A DNA stretch of 12,897 bases from the NCBI GenBank assembly GCA_028819835.1, contig JAPPKR010000066.1, forward strand, positions 1-12,897, written 5' to 3'. Every line of letters begins with the position of its first letter. The first letter of the stretch is position 1. Both the position numbers and the translations under genes were made by a program. The notes beneath the pieces were generated by a model that had not been told where the DNA came from, did no database searches, and worked only from the letters and a program-made list of their open reading frames with translations. The stretch comes from a bacterium. Its GTDB lineage: Bacteria; Actinomycetota; Acidimicrobiia; UBA5794; ZC4RG35. This document shows, piece by piece, positions 1 to 7,710 of the stretch.

Positions 1-61
1 CCCCGAACCACTTCTTCACGTTCTCACAAACGATGATCGGATTGGCTGCGCCGTTGTCCAT
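1..61 (-). CDS. Amino-acid ABC transporter ATP-binding protein, N-terminal fragment (AapP/GlnQ-like)
   Basis: Only the first 20 codons are present; the gene runs off the left edge. The ATG at 61 begins a reading frame giving MDNGAANPIIVCENVKKWFG. The pattern of a short polar lead, then a hydrophobic strand, then E-N-V-x-K-x-F/Y-G is how ATPases of polar amino-acid transporters start, before the Walker A loop (not in the window). A purine-rich ribosome site (GAGGGAG) lies 7 nt upstream, and the start is 17 nt after the stop of the permease gene before it. This is the order expected of an AapQ-AapM-AapP operon. The protein would bind the cytoplasmic side of the two permeases and drive import by ATP hydrolysis. 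The identity rests on a short stretch plus context; the substrate cannot be read from it. Confidence 0.8.
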   Translation of the reverse strand, partial: MDNGAANPIIVCENVKKWFG

Positions 62-78
62 CTACTGCTCCCTCTTGA

Positions 79-1818
79 TTACCGGGTGCCCACGCCTAAT
101 CGTCTCTCCAGTCGCAGGCTGGCCCGACTGAAGCTAAATGCAAAAATCCAATACACCAACGCCGCCAGGAGCAGGTTCTCCAGGATGCTCCCCAAGGAAT
201 CGGGCTGGTTGGGCACGATATCGCGCGCCACCCGCAAGAAGTCTGCCAGCCCGATGATCGCCACCAGGGAAGTGTCCTTGAAAAGAGCGATCGCCTGACC
301 CACCAGCGCAGGGATGACCACCCGCAGGGCCTGCGGGAGAGTGATGAGCATGGTCATCTGGGCCGTGGTCATGCCCAACGCCCGGGATGCCTCCGTTTGA
401 CCCTTCGAGACAGCTTGGAGCCCTCCCCTGACGTTCTCGGCAAGGTAGGCCGCAGAGAAGGCGGTGATCGCCAGAAGCGCTTTGGCCTCCCCAGCGAAGT
501 CGAGTCCCGGCGGTAGGAACCGCGGGATCACCTTGTCTCCGAAGAACAGCACGGTTATGAGGGGAACGCCTCTCACCACCTCTATGTAGACGATGGAGAG
601 AATCCGGAAGATCGGCATGGACGAGGTCCGCCCCAGAGCCAGCATCACCCCCAGAGGGAAGGAGAGAGCCGTACCCCCCACCGCCAGCAGGATGGTCAGG
701 TTGATCCCGCCCAGGAAGTGGCCCCGGGTGGCCAGGTCTGTCGAGCCGATGCCCGCCAGGAAAAAGTACAGCGTGCACAGCCCTCCGGCCAGCCATGTCC
801 AGTAGAAAGCCCTTCGCGCCCTGGGACTGGCCGCGAAAGTGGGGGTGGCCAGGGAAAACAGCGTCAGCAGCAGAAACAAGACCCGGATAGCCATCGGCCA
901 CTGGATGACCCAGGAATAGATCGCCACCGCGCCCAGAAGGAAGTTCACCCCGGCCGCCTGCTCCCGTCCCGCCCGGCTCACGACCCAGATCACTGCGGGC
1001 CCGGCCGCGATCAGAAGACCGGCCCACGGCAACCAGGGTGTCAACTCTTCCCAGGCCAAGTCGGGATTGCGCTGAATGTGGAGGTAGATAACGGGGAAAG
1101 AAAGCACCCACAGAATGGTGATAACCCTCTTCATCATCCCGGCTGACAACCGCTGCCCCACCAGTTTGCCGACCCAGTGAAACGCCACCACCACCAACGC
1201 GGTGATCGTCAGGGGCCAGGTGGTACCGGACTCGAGCGGCATGTACCAGATCAAGCCCAACAGCAGGGCTCCCACAACCGCCAGCACCCTCGCCACCGAG
1301 ACCTCTCTCTCCTCCCGCACCAGACGCATGGCCCCTACGCCCACCCCGAACAGGGCCACCCCTCCCCACACCAGGACCGTCCGAGTGGCGCTGCCGGCGG
1401 GAGACCACAACGAAAGCACCCCCACCACCAACGCAGTAGCCCCTATCGCTCTCACAGCAGCCACCACCTTGATCACCGAAACCTGTCCCCTCATCCCCCA
1501 TGATGCGGTGGAGAATCCCGCCAGCGCGGCGACGATCCACAGCGATAACCACATGTTGAACAGGTCCTCCCGGGGGTAGGCCTCCACCACGTAGTTGGCG
1601 GCGTTGGGCGGCATCACCTCCCATCGGCGATCCGGGCTGAATACGAAACGCAGTACCGCCAGGATCAATAGCAGCAGTCCCGCAGTCAGCACAACCGTCA
1701 GGGTCCCGTTGAACACCGAGTTGAAGAGGTTCTTGCGTACCCAGTCCAGCCATCCGATCCGAGAGACCTTGGGAGGAGGCTCCGGCGGCAGGGGAAGATC
1801 GAAGGATTCGGCGCTCAT
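79..1818 (-). CDS. Enlarged amino-acid ABC transporter permease (AapM-like, PAAT family)
   Basis: Integral membrane subunit of a polar amino-acid importer, 579 aa. The N-terminus (about residues 22-46, with WVRKNLFN and a following membrane helix) resembles AapM. The transport core is C-terminal: GGINLTILLAVGGTALSFPLG (from 370), the YIEVVRGVPLITVLFF segment (411-426), ENVRGGLQAVSKGQTEASRALG (461-482) and the ITLPQALRVVIPAL part of the EAA loop (492-505), which docks the ATPase, then KDTSLVAIIGLADFL (514-528). Between about residues 88 and 356 lie roughly nine or ten further hydrophobic stretches, so the protein is about 200 residues longer than the roughly 385 aa I recall for Rhizobium AapM. 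The ATG directly follows the TAG of the upstream permease (TAGATG), with GGAGAGG just before it, so translation is probably coupled. Family assignment is firm; substrate is unknown. Confidence 0.9.
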   Translation of the reverse strand: MSAESFDLPLPPEPPPKVSRIGWLDWVRKNLFNSVFNGTLTVVLTAGLLLLILAVLRFVFSPDRRWEVMPPNAANYVVEAYPREDLFNMWLSLWIVAALAGFSTASWGMRGQVSVIKVVAAVRAIGATALVVGVLSLWSPAGSATRTVLVWGGVALFGVGVGAMRLVREEREVSVARVLAVVGALLLGLIWYMPLESGTTWPLTITALVVVAFHWVGKLVGQRLSAGMMKRVITILWVLSFPVIYLHIQRNPDLAWEELTPWLPWAGLLIAAGPAVIWVVSRAGREQAAGVNFLLGAVAIYSWVIQWPMAIRVLFLLLTLFSLATPTFAASPRARRAFYWTWLAGGLCTLYFFLAGIGSTDLATRGHFLGGINLTILLAVGGTALSFPLGVMLALGRTSSMPIFRILSIVYIEVVRGVPLITVLFFGDKVIPRFLPPGLDFAGEAKALLAITAFSAAYLAENVRGGLQAVSKGQTEASRALGMTTAQMTMLITLPQALRVVIPALVGQAIALFKDTSLVAIIGLADFLRVARDIVPNQPDSLGSILENLLLAALVYWIFAFSFSRASLRLERRLGVGTR

Positions 1819-3345
1819 CTACCTCTCCACCAGTTGGGTACGCCGGTTGTAGTAGTTGATCAGCACCGAAATCAGCAGGCTGATGCTCAGATAGAAGGCC
1901 ATCCAGATCAGGATCACCTGGATGGTGTCCCCGGTCTGGTTGAACATGGTCTGTCCCACCTGGACCATCTCCGGGAAGGCCACCGCTATCCCGAGGGAGG
2001 TGTTCTTCGAGAGGTTCAGGTACTGGTTGCCCAGCGGGGGGAGTATCACCCGGAAGGCCTGAGGCAGGATCACCATGCGCAGGAGTTGTCCCCGCCGCAG
2101 GCCCAGGGCATAACCGGCTTCGCTCTGACCCTTGGGCACCGACAGGATCCCCCCTCGCACGATCTCGGCGATGAATGATGCGGTATAGAGAGTCACCCCC
2201 ATCCAGATCCCGAAGAAGGAGGGAGTCATGGTCAAACCGGTGCCGGCGATCTGCGGGAAACGGCCCGGCACGTCGACCGAGGGAGAGCCTATGGCCAGGG
2301 GCGCCCCGGAGCGGAGAAACTCGAACTTCTGATCGCAGAACTCCAGCAGGTACTGAACCACGTTGGTCCCCACCTCGGTTGCGGCCGGGATCAGCATCAA
2401 CACCGCCGCGCCCCCCGCGCCCAGCGCTCCGGCCAGGATCATCCGGAAGTAGTCGTCATCGGTGAGCTTGGCCAGTCCCGCCGGACTTCGCCGGGACTCG
2501 AGGAAGCGATGAATCCACCGCCATCCCAGATAGAGAGAGACCAGCGCCAGGACGACCTGGTAGACCAACACCGGTATGGCGCCCACCGAGGCCGCCAGCA
2601 ACATGAACAACCACCCGATGGCGCCGGCCAGAGGATGGGCGAACCAGCCCACAATGGCCCATGCCAGGAAAGCCAACAATGCCCAGGTCCCCGGACGGGT
2701 GTCCTCTCCCAACTCCTCGGCTCTTCGCATCCGGGTGCGATAGGCCCAGCGGGCTGTCAGCAGACCAACCGCCAGAAACGCCCCCCACTGCCAGAAGGTC
2801 TCCTGGGGGAAGGGCCACGCGAAGGACACCCCTTTGCGGCTTACCAGGAGGACTCCGGGAATGGGCCCCGAACTGTCTTCCTCCAGGACGGGAAAGAGGG
2901 TCGAGGCAAGGAAGAACCAGAACACGACCTGCACCAGGACCGGGATGTTGCGAAGGGTCTCCACGAACACCGTAGCCAGTCTCGACGCCAGCCAGTTGGA
3001 GGAAAGCCTGGCGATTCCGACCGTTGCCCCCACCACGGTGGCGGCCACGATCCCGGACAGGGCAACGCGCAGCATATTGACCGCACCGGTGTAAAACGCC
3101 TCCATCCCGGTGCTCGGCTTGATGAAGATGCCTTCACCCAGTTGGATGCCGGGGGGATCCGTCAGGAGATCCCAGTCAAGCGACAGCCCCTGAGCCCTCA
3201 TGTTGGCCATCGCCTCGCCGACCAACACCGATCCCAGGGCAAGCACGCCGAACAGCACGCCGATCTGCGCGGCCCACTTGAGAAAGGTGGCATTCCGCCA
3301 AAGTGGCGGTCGCGTGGGTGAGGCAAGGCTGGGTCGGTTCGCCAA
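1819..3345 (-). CDS. Enlarged amino-acid ABC transporter permease (AapQ-like, PAAT family)
   Basis: First permease subunit of the importer, 508 aa. After an N-terminal helix (about 24-43) it has VNMLRVALSGIVAATVVGATVG (89-110) and VETLRNIPVLVQVVFWF (128-144), matching the AapQ pattern R-N-x-P-L/V-L-V-Q. The second core half has LYTASFIAEIVRGGI (386-400) and the EAA loop QSEAGYALG (407-415) to ILPQAFRVILPPL (426-438). Between the halves, hydrophobic stretches at about 184-200, 221-235, 241-275 and 303-322 enlarge it by about 100 residues over a typical 400-aa AapQ (length from memory). The start is a TTG: upstream the frame closes at a TAA (3355-3357), no ATG or GTG is available, and AAGAGA lies about 5 nt before the TTG. 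It is first in its operon, behind the 122-bp spacer that follows argH. No binding-protein gene precedes it. Confidence 0.9.
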   Translation of the reverse strand: MANRPSLASPTRPPLWRNATFLKWAAQIGVLFGVLALGSVLVGEAMANMRAQGLSLDWDLLTDPPGIQLGEGIFIKPSTGMEAFYTGAVNMLRVALSGIVAATVVGATVGIARLSSNWLASRLATVFVETLRNIPVLVQVVFWFFLASTLFPVLEEDSSGPIPGVLLVSRKGVSFAWPFPQETFWQWGAFLAVGLLTARWAYRTRMRRAEELGEDTRPGTWALLAFLAWAIVGWFAHPLAGAIGWLFMLLAASVGAIPVLVYQVVLALVSLYLGWRWIHRFLESRRSPAGLAKLTDDDYFRMILAGALGAGGAAVLMLIPAATEVGTNVVQYLLEFCDQKFEFLRSGAPLAIGSPSVDVPGRFPQIAGTGLTMTPSFFGIWMGVTLYTASFIAEIVRGGILSVPKGQSEAGYALGLRRGQLLRMVILPQAFRVILPPLGNQYLNLSKNTSLGIAVAFPEMVQVGQTMFNQTGDTIQVILIWMAFYLSISLLISVLINYYNRRTQLVER

Positions 3346-3393
3346 TGTGTCTCTTTATTCGAGTTAGGACAGGGCTTCCATGGGGTGGCCTTG

Positions 3394-3422
3394 AGTCTAG
3401 GTTTGGAGACCCCTGGGTTCAA
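3394..3422 (-). promoter_or_regulatory. Candidate promoter of the amino-acid transporter operon
   Basis: On the minus strand TTGAAC (3422-3417) and TAGACT (3399-3394) are separated by exactly 17 nt. The first matches TTGACA at the leading TTGA, and the second matches TATAAT at four of six positions. Transcription would begin near 3387, leaving a leader of about 40 nt to the TTG start at 3345. The spacing is ideal but the -10 is weak, so this is a prediction, possibly of a promoter needing an activator. Confidence 0.45.
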
Positions 3423-3436
3423 TGGTTTGGAGTCCC
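3400..3436 (-). repeat. Pair of 13-bp direct repeats over the transporter promoter (candidate operator)
   Basis: Reading the minus strand, GGGACTCCAAACC (3436-3424) and GGGTCTCCAAACC (3412-3400) differ at one base and are offset by 24 bp. The first ends 1 nt before the candidate -35 hexamer; the second fills the 3' part of the spacer and touches the candidate -10. That layout is what one expects of a binding site for a dimeric regulator acting on this promoter. No regulator can be named from the sequence. The rest of the 122-bp spacer (3346-3467) shows no hairpin followed by a T-tract, so I see no intrinsic terminator after argH. Confidence 0.45.
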
Positions 3437-3441
3437 GGGCC

Positions 3442-3452
3442 TATGCGCCTAT
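3442..3452. promoter_or_regulatory. ARG-box-like sequence upstream of the transporter promoter
   Basis: TATGCGCCTAT here differs at one of 11 bases from TATGCGCATAT (10834-10844), the core of the perfect palindrome in the argC promoter. It lies 16 bp after the argH stop codon (counting along the minus strand) and 20 bp before the candidate transporter -35. The symmetry is imperfect and does not extend into the outer GAA/TTC arms, so it could be a weak secondary ArgR site or a coincidence. Confidence 0.25.
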
Positions 3453-3467
3453 ATGTCCTTTGGGCGT

Positions 3468-4835
3468 CTAAGTCTCCTCGCCGGAGAGCTCCGCGCGGAG
3501 TTGGGCGATCTGCGCGGTCACGCTCTCGTGGCTCCCTCCCCCGGGAGTCGCTCTCCGGTTCACCGAGATGACCGGGTCCAGGAGGTCCAGGTCGGAAGGC
3601 TCAAAGGAGGGGTGAGCACCCGCAAGGTCGGAAAAAGAGAGGGACGAGAATTCCCGGCTCTCCGCCGCCAGCCGTGCCGCTATCGCTCCGGTGACCCGGT
3701 GCGCTTCCCGGAAGGGCACTCCTCTCCCCACCAGCGCCTCGGCCAGATCCAGGGCTGCGGTCTCCGGAGCGGGCGGAGGGGGATGAAACCGGGCGGAAGC
3801 TATCAGCCCCGCAAGAGCGGAGGTGGCGCCGGCCAGGTCGTCATCAACCCGGAAGAGGTGCTCTTTGTCTTCCTGCAGGTCGCGGTTGTAAGACATGGGC
3901 AGGCCCTTCTCCAATGCCAGCATCGCGGTGAGCGATCCGATCGCACTGGCCGCCTTGCCCCGCGCCAACTCGGCGACGTCAGGATTCTTCTTCTGGGGCA
4001 GGGCCGAGGACCCGGTGGCGAACTCATCCGCCAGGGTGACCCAACCGAACTCCCGCGTGGACCACAACACCACGTCCTCTCCCAGTCGGGAAAGAGACAC
4101 CAGGGCGCGGGCGCAACACCACACGTACTCGGCGGCCCGGTCCCGGGACCCTACCGCGTCCAGCGAGTTGGCAAAGGCGGCGGACATGCCGAGCAGCGAT
4201 GCGGTCCTCTCCGGCGACAAGGGCAGCGACGAACCCGCCGACGCTCCCGCGCCGAGCGGAGAACAGTCCAGCCGGTCGGCCAGGTCCAGAAAGCGACGCC
4301 GGTCCCGCGCCGCCATCTGTCCGTAAGCCAGGAGGTGGTGGGCGAATAGGGTCGGTTGAGCCTGCTGGAGATGGGTGTAGGAGGGGACCACCACCTCCGG
4401 ACCCAACCGTTCCGCGGCGGCCACCAGGACCAACGCCAGCCGAGCCAGTCCATCGGCGTGACCCAGCGCTTCCCGCCGCATGTAGAGAATGAGGTCCAGG
4501 GCTACCTGATCGTTGCGGGACCGGCCGGTGTGAAGCTTGCCCCCCACCGGGCCGACCAGTTCTATCAGACGGCGCTCCACCGCCGAGTGAACGTCCTCGT
4601 CGTCGTCGCTGAACACGAAGGCGCCCGTTCCCGCTTCCTCGGACAGCGTCTGGAGGCCGGCAGTGATCGCTTCCGTCTCCTGCTTGGACAGTATCCCCAC
4701 TTCTCCGAGCATCGCCACGTGGGCAATCGAACCCTCGATGTCGTCCGCCAGGAGGCGGCGGTCGGCCACCGAGACGGTGAAGTTCCACATTGCCGATGCG
4801 GGGACGCCTCCCAGCCTCCCTTCCCAGAGGGTCAT
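3468..4835 (-). CDS. argH: Argininosuccinate lyase
   Basis: Cytoplasmic enzyme of the last arginine step, splitting argininosuccinate into arginine and fumarate. At 455 aa it has the usual length. The fumarase/aspartase superfamily marks are clear: HTGRSRNDQVALD (102-114), the conserved THLQQAQP (154-161), and the signature loop GSSALPQKKNPD (275-286) whose serine acts as general acid/base. The N-terminal LWEGRL (3-8) is typical of ArgH. The start is an ATG at 4835, four nt after the argG TAA, with GGGAGG about 10 nt upstream. It is the last gene of the arg operon; the 122-bp gap after it separates it from the transporter genes. Confidence 0.97.
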   Translation of the reverse strand: MTLWEGRLGGVPASAMWNFTVSVADRRLLADDIEGSIAHVAMLGEVGILSKQETEAITAGLQTLSEEAGTGAFVFSDDDEDVHSAVERRLIELVGPVGGKLHTGRSRNDQVALDLILYMRREALGHADGLARLALVLVAAAERLGPEVVVPSYTHLQQAQPTLFAHHLLAYGQMAARDRRRFLDLADRLDCSPLGAGASAGSSLPLSPERTASLLGMSAAFANSLDAVGSRDRAAEYVWCCARALVSLSRLGEDVVLWSTREFGWVTLADEFATGSSALPQKKNPDVAELARGKAASAIGSLTAMLALEKGLPMSYNRDLQEDKEHLFRVDDDLAGATSALAGLIASARFHPPPPAPETAALDLAEALVGRGVPFREAHRVTGAIAARLAAESREFSSLSFSDLAGAHPSFEPSDLDLLDPVISVNRRATPGGGSHESVTAQIAQLRAELSGEET

Positions 4836-4839
4836 TCTG

Positions 4840-6033
4840 TTATCCCTCCCCGGAGCCTGTAGGCGGGCGGACTCGCAGCGAGTTGATCCTTATGAAACCG
4901 CCGGCGTCCGCTTGGTCGTAGACCTTGTCCTCCTCGAAGGTGGCCCGGTCGGGGTCGTAGAGGCTGAAGGGGGCCCGCCGGCCCAAGACCGTCACCGTGC
5001 CCTTGAACAGCGAGAGCCGCGCTTCGCCGGTCACCGATTCGGCCATCTCGTCGAAGAGTGTCTGCAAGGCATAGCGCTCCGGCGCGAACCAGAAGCCGTT
5101 GTAAACCATTTCCGAATACCGGGGCGCCAACTCATCCCGGAGATGGGCCACCTGCCGGTCCAGGGTGATGGACTCCACCGCCCGCAGGGCGTGAAACAGA
5201 ATCGTCCCACCGGGAGTCTCGTACACGCCCCGGCTCTTTATCCCGACGAAACGGTTCTCCACCATGTCGACCCTGCCTACCCCGTGGCGACCACCGAGGC
5301 GGTTGAGTTCCTCCAACAGGGCCACCGGTTCCAAGCGCTCTCCGTTCACCGCCACCGGGTTTCCCTTCTCGATGGAAAGGACTATCTCCTCGGGTTCTTC
5401 AGGGGCCAGGCGGGGATCGGTGGTGAGAGTGAACATGTCGTCGGGCGGGGAAGCCCAGGGATCCTCCAGTATTCCTCCCTCATAGGAGATGTGCAGTAGG
5501 TTGGCATCGGTGGAATAGGGCTTCTCGGGAGAGACCGGTACGGGAATGCCCCGCCTGCGGGCGTATTCCACCAGATCAGCCCGCCCCTTCAAATCCCATT
5601 CACGCCAAGGGGCGATGACCTCTATGTCGGGTTCCAGAGCGTAGGCGGAAAGCTCGAAACGGACCTGATCGTTACCCTTGCCGGTGGCGCCGTGCGAAAT
5701 GGCGTCCGCCCCGAAGCGTCGGGCCACTTCAATCATTCCCTGGGTGATTATCGGCCGGGCAAGAGATGTGCCGAGCAGGTAATACCCCTCGTACAGAGCC
5801 CCCGCCCGAAAGGCCGGAAACACCGCTTCGGTCACGAATTCCCGGCGCAGGTCGGAGACCACCGCTTCAACCGCCCCGGTGTCGAGCGCCTTTTGGCGAG
5901 CTTCGGCCACCTCCTCACCCTGGCCGACATCAGCCGTGAAAGTGATGACGTCTGCGTCGTAGACCTCTCGGAGCCACGCCAGGATCACCGAGGTGTCCAG
6001 GCCCCCTGAGTATGCAAGAACCACCTTCGTCAT
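4840..6033 (-). CDS. argG: Argininosuccinate synthase
   Basis: Joins citrulline and aspartate, using ATP (to AMP and pyrophosphate), to give argininosuccinate. The 397-aa length is typical. Visible marks are the N-type ATP pyrophosphatase loop AYSGGLDTS (7-15), [15 protein letters not shown] (114-128) and [15 protein letters not shown] (173-187), all classic for ArgG. The ATG overlaps the argR stop codon by 4 bp (ATGA), and GGAGAG lies 5 nt upstream, so it should be translated together with argR. argH follows directly. It needs citrulline, yet the ornithine carbamoyltransferase gene that would supply it is not in this cluster. Confidence 0.97.
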   Translation of the reverse strand: MTKVVLAYSGGLDTSVILAWLREVYDADVITFTADVGQGEEVAEARQKALDTGAVEAVVSDLRREFVTEAVFPAFRAGALYEGYYLLGTSLARPIITQGMIEVARRFGADAISHGATGKGNDQVRFELSAYALEPDIEVIAPWREWDLKGRADLVEYARRRGIPVPVSPEKPYSTDANLLHISYEGGILEDPWASPPDDMFTLTTDPRLAPEEPEEIVLSIEKGNPVAVNGERLEPVALLEELNRLGGRHGVGRVDMVENRFVGIKSRGVYETPGGTILFHALRAVESITLDRQVAHLRDELAPRYSEMVYNGFWFAPERYALQTLFDEMAESVTGEARLSLFKGTVTVLGRRAPFSLYDPDRATFEEDKVYDQADAGGFIRINSLRVRPPTGSGEG

Positions 6034-6506
6034 GTCATCTCTCCGATCCGCTCCAGTCGCTCCTTCACGCCCCGGCCGCCGGACGGTCGCGCCGCCACCA
6101 CCAGGATGGTGTCGTCACCCGCCAGGGTTCCCAGAACGTCGCCGACCTCCCCCGTCTCCAAGGAAGCGTCCAGAGCCGAGGCCACCACCGAGGCGGCGCC
6201 CGGAAAGGTCCTCATCACCACCAGGTTGGCGGAGGCTTCAATCGACAGCGTGTAGGAGTTGATCACCCTTCCCAGCCTGCGCTCCGGGTCTATGGGATCT
6301 TCTCCTTCGTCGTTGCGCGAGTTCAGCCGATAGCGGCCCTCCTGGTTCTTCACCACGCCGAGGTACCGCAGATCCCGCGACACGGTGGATTGGCTGACCA
6401 CAAACCCCTCCTCGGCCAGGCCCTTTGCTAACTCCGCCTGCTCCCCGGCCCCTCCCTGGGCGAGCAGGCCGCGCAATGCCCGCCGCCGGGCGCCGGCAGA
6501 ACTCAC
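6030..6506 (-). CDS. argR: Arginine repressor ArgR
   Basis: Arginine-responsive regulator, 158 aa. The N-terminal winged-helix domain contains [16 protein letters not shown] (38-53), the ArgR recognition helix region. The C-terminal oligomerisation and arginine-binding domain ends with [12 protein letters not shown] (126-137), whose paired Asp residues (131-132) bind arginine in this family. The frame stays open upstream to an ATG at 6614, but that would add a basic Ser/Pro/Arg tail inside argD. The GTG at 6506 is preferred because GGAGAG sits 5 nt before it and it begins one nt after the argD stop. A full-length ArgR should form hexamers and, with arginine bound, repress the operon through the palindrome at 10831-10846, giving autoregulation. 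Confidence 0.95.
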   Translation of the reverse strand: MSSAGARRRALRGLLAQGGAGEQAELAKGLAEEGFVVSQSTVSRDLRYLGVVKNQEGRYRLNSRNDEGEDPIDPERRLGRVINSYTLSIEASANLVVMRTFPGAASVVASALDASLETGEVGDVLGTLAGDDTILVVAARPSGGRGVKERLERIGEMT

Positions 6507-6507
6507 T

Positions 6508-7710
6508 TCAACTCTCCGCGGCGATCGAAGCCGCCAGAGCCGCGCCGAACCGGGCAATCGCCTCCGAGGTCTCTTCGGGGGTGATGGTGAGCGGTGGTGC
6601 GAACCGCACTGCATCGGGTCGAACGTTGTTGACCACCAGCCCGAGTTCCAATGCCCGCTGGGTGGTCCCCGCCGCCCACTCTCCTTCCAGAACGGCTGCC
6701 AACAGCAGTCCCCGACCCCGCACTTCCATCACGCCATCGAGGGCTCCCAGGCCTTCTGAGAACTGACGGGAGCGCGCCCGGCAGTTGGCCAGCAGGTCGC
6801 GCTCGGCGATCTCGTCCAGAACCGCCAGGGCCGCCGCGCAGGGAACCGGGCCACCCCCGAAGGTGGTGCCGTGGTCCCCGGGACCGAAAGCGGTAGCCAC
6901 CTCCTCCCGGGCCATGCAGGCTCCGATCGCCAGACCGTTGGCCAGAGCCTTGGCCACCGTGGCGATGTCCGGCTCGAAACCCAGACCCTGCCAGGAAAAC
7001 ATGTGGCCCGTGCGCCCCATGCCTGCCTGGACGTCGTCGATGATCAACAGGACTCCCCTCCGGTCGCACATCTCCCGGACCTCCTGGAGGAAGTCGGCAG
7101 GCAGGGGGATCACTCCTCCCTCTCCTTGGGTGGTCTCGATCATCACCGCCGCCGTGCGGTCCGACAGAGCACGGTCCAGCGCGACCACATCTGCGGGAGG
7201 AACCTGAAAGAACCCGGGCGGGAGGGGCTCGAAGGTCTCCTGTTTGGCGGGTTGGCCGGTGGCGGCCAGGGTGGCCAGGGTGCGCCCGTGAAACGAATCC
7301 AGGAGAGAGACCACTTCGTAGCGGTGCGCGCCATGCTTCTTCTGGGCGTACCTCCGCGCCAGCTTGATGGCGGTCTCGTTGACGGTGGCCCCGCAGTTGG
7401 CGAAGAACACCCGGTCCAGCCCGGAGAGAGCGGACAGCCGTCCGGCCAGGCTCACCATCGGCTCGGTGTAGAAGATGTTGGAGACGTGAACCAGTTCCGA
7501 CATCTGGGCGCGGGCGGCCTCCGCCACCCTGGGGTTGGCGTGTCCGACCGCTACCACTGCCAAGCCGGTGAGACAGTCCAGGTAAGACCGACCCTCCCGG
7601 TCGAACAGCCAGACTCCCTGCCCTCGGGTGAACACCACCGGCGTCCGACCGTAGGCCGGGATGAGCTTGCGGTCGGCCTTCTCGATCCAAGCCGTGACTT
7701 CTGGGTTCAC
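6508..7710 (-). CDS. argD: Acetylornithine aminotransferase
   Basis: PLP-dependent class-III aminotransferase, 400 aa, making N-acetylornithine from N-acetylglutamate semialdehyde with glutamate as amino donor. Visible marks: FFANCGATVNETAIKLAR (102-119), SFHGRTLATLAATG (139-152), the cofactor aspartate in IIDDVQAGMGRTG (223-235), and Lys254 in TVAKALANGLAIGA as the Schiff-base lysine, followed by GTTFGGGP (281-288). Two conserved sites vary: the usual SGAEANE reads CGATVNE, and DEVQ reads DDVQ. The start is GTG at 7710, overlapping the argB TGA (GTGA), with AAGGAG 7 nt upstream. argF normally follows here in many actinobacteria; instead argR begins at once. Another class-III role (succinylornithine or GABA transaminase) is possible by family, but the operon makes ArgD by far the best reading. 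Confidence 0.93.
   Translation of the reverse strand: MNPEVTAWIEKADRKLIPAYGRTPVVFTRGQGVWLFDREGRSYLDCLTGLAVVAVGHANPRVAEAARAQMSELVHVSNIFYTEPMVSLAGRLSALSGLDRVFFANCGATVNETAIKLARRYAQKKHGAHRYEVVSLLDSFHGRTLATLAATGQPAKQETFEPLPPGFFQVPPADVVALDRALSDRTAAVMIETTQGEGGVIPLPADFLQEVREMCDRRGVLLIIDDVQAGMGRTGHMFSWQGLGFEPDIATVAKALANGLAIGACMAREEVATAFGPGDHGTTFGGGPVPCAAALAVLDEIAERDLLANCRARSRQFSEGLGALDGVMEVRGRGLLLAAVLEGEWAAGTTQRALELGLVVNNVRPDAVRFAPPLTITPEETSEAIARFGAALAASIAAES

Noticed and set aside
134..1753. A 539-codon minus-strand frame inside the AapM-like gene
   Set aside because: It is an out-of-frame shadow with Gly/Arg/Pro-rich composition and no membrane pattern, as expected in high-GC coding DNA; the other frame gives clear permease motifs.
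3346..3467. tRNA or small RNA gene in the spacer after argH
   Set aside because: No cloverleaf, anticodon arm or T-arm could be assembled; the internal similarity comes from the two direct repeats.
3346..3467. Intrinsic terminator after argH
   Set aside because: There is no stable stem followed by a T-run on the minus strand; only a short CCCGGG. Read-through from the arg operon into the transporter therefore remains possible.
3303..4349. A 348-codon plus-strand frame across the transporter spacer and argH
   Set aside because: It lies almost entirely antisense to argH, and its translation shows no recognisable domain. The same holds for plus-strand frames at 2509-3321, 4663-5499, 6871-7728, 10479-11531 and 11553-12152.
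6030..6614. Longer ArgR starting at ATG 6614
   Set aside because: It would add 36 residues of basic Ser/Pro/Arg sequence overlapping argD; GTG 6506 has a well-spaced GGAGAG and gives a normal ArgR length.
6503..7690. A 395-codon minus-strand frame parallel to argD
   Set aside because: It is low-complexity Gly/Arg/Pro-rich sequence in the wrong frame; argD in the neighbouring frame has complete aminotransferase motifs.
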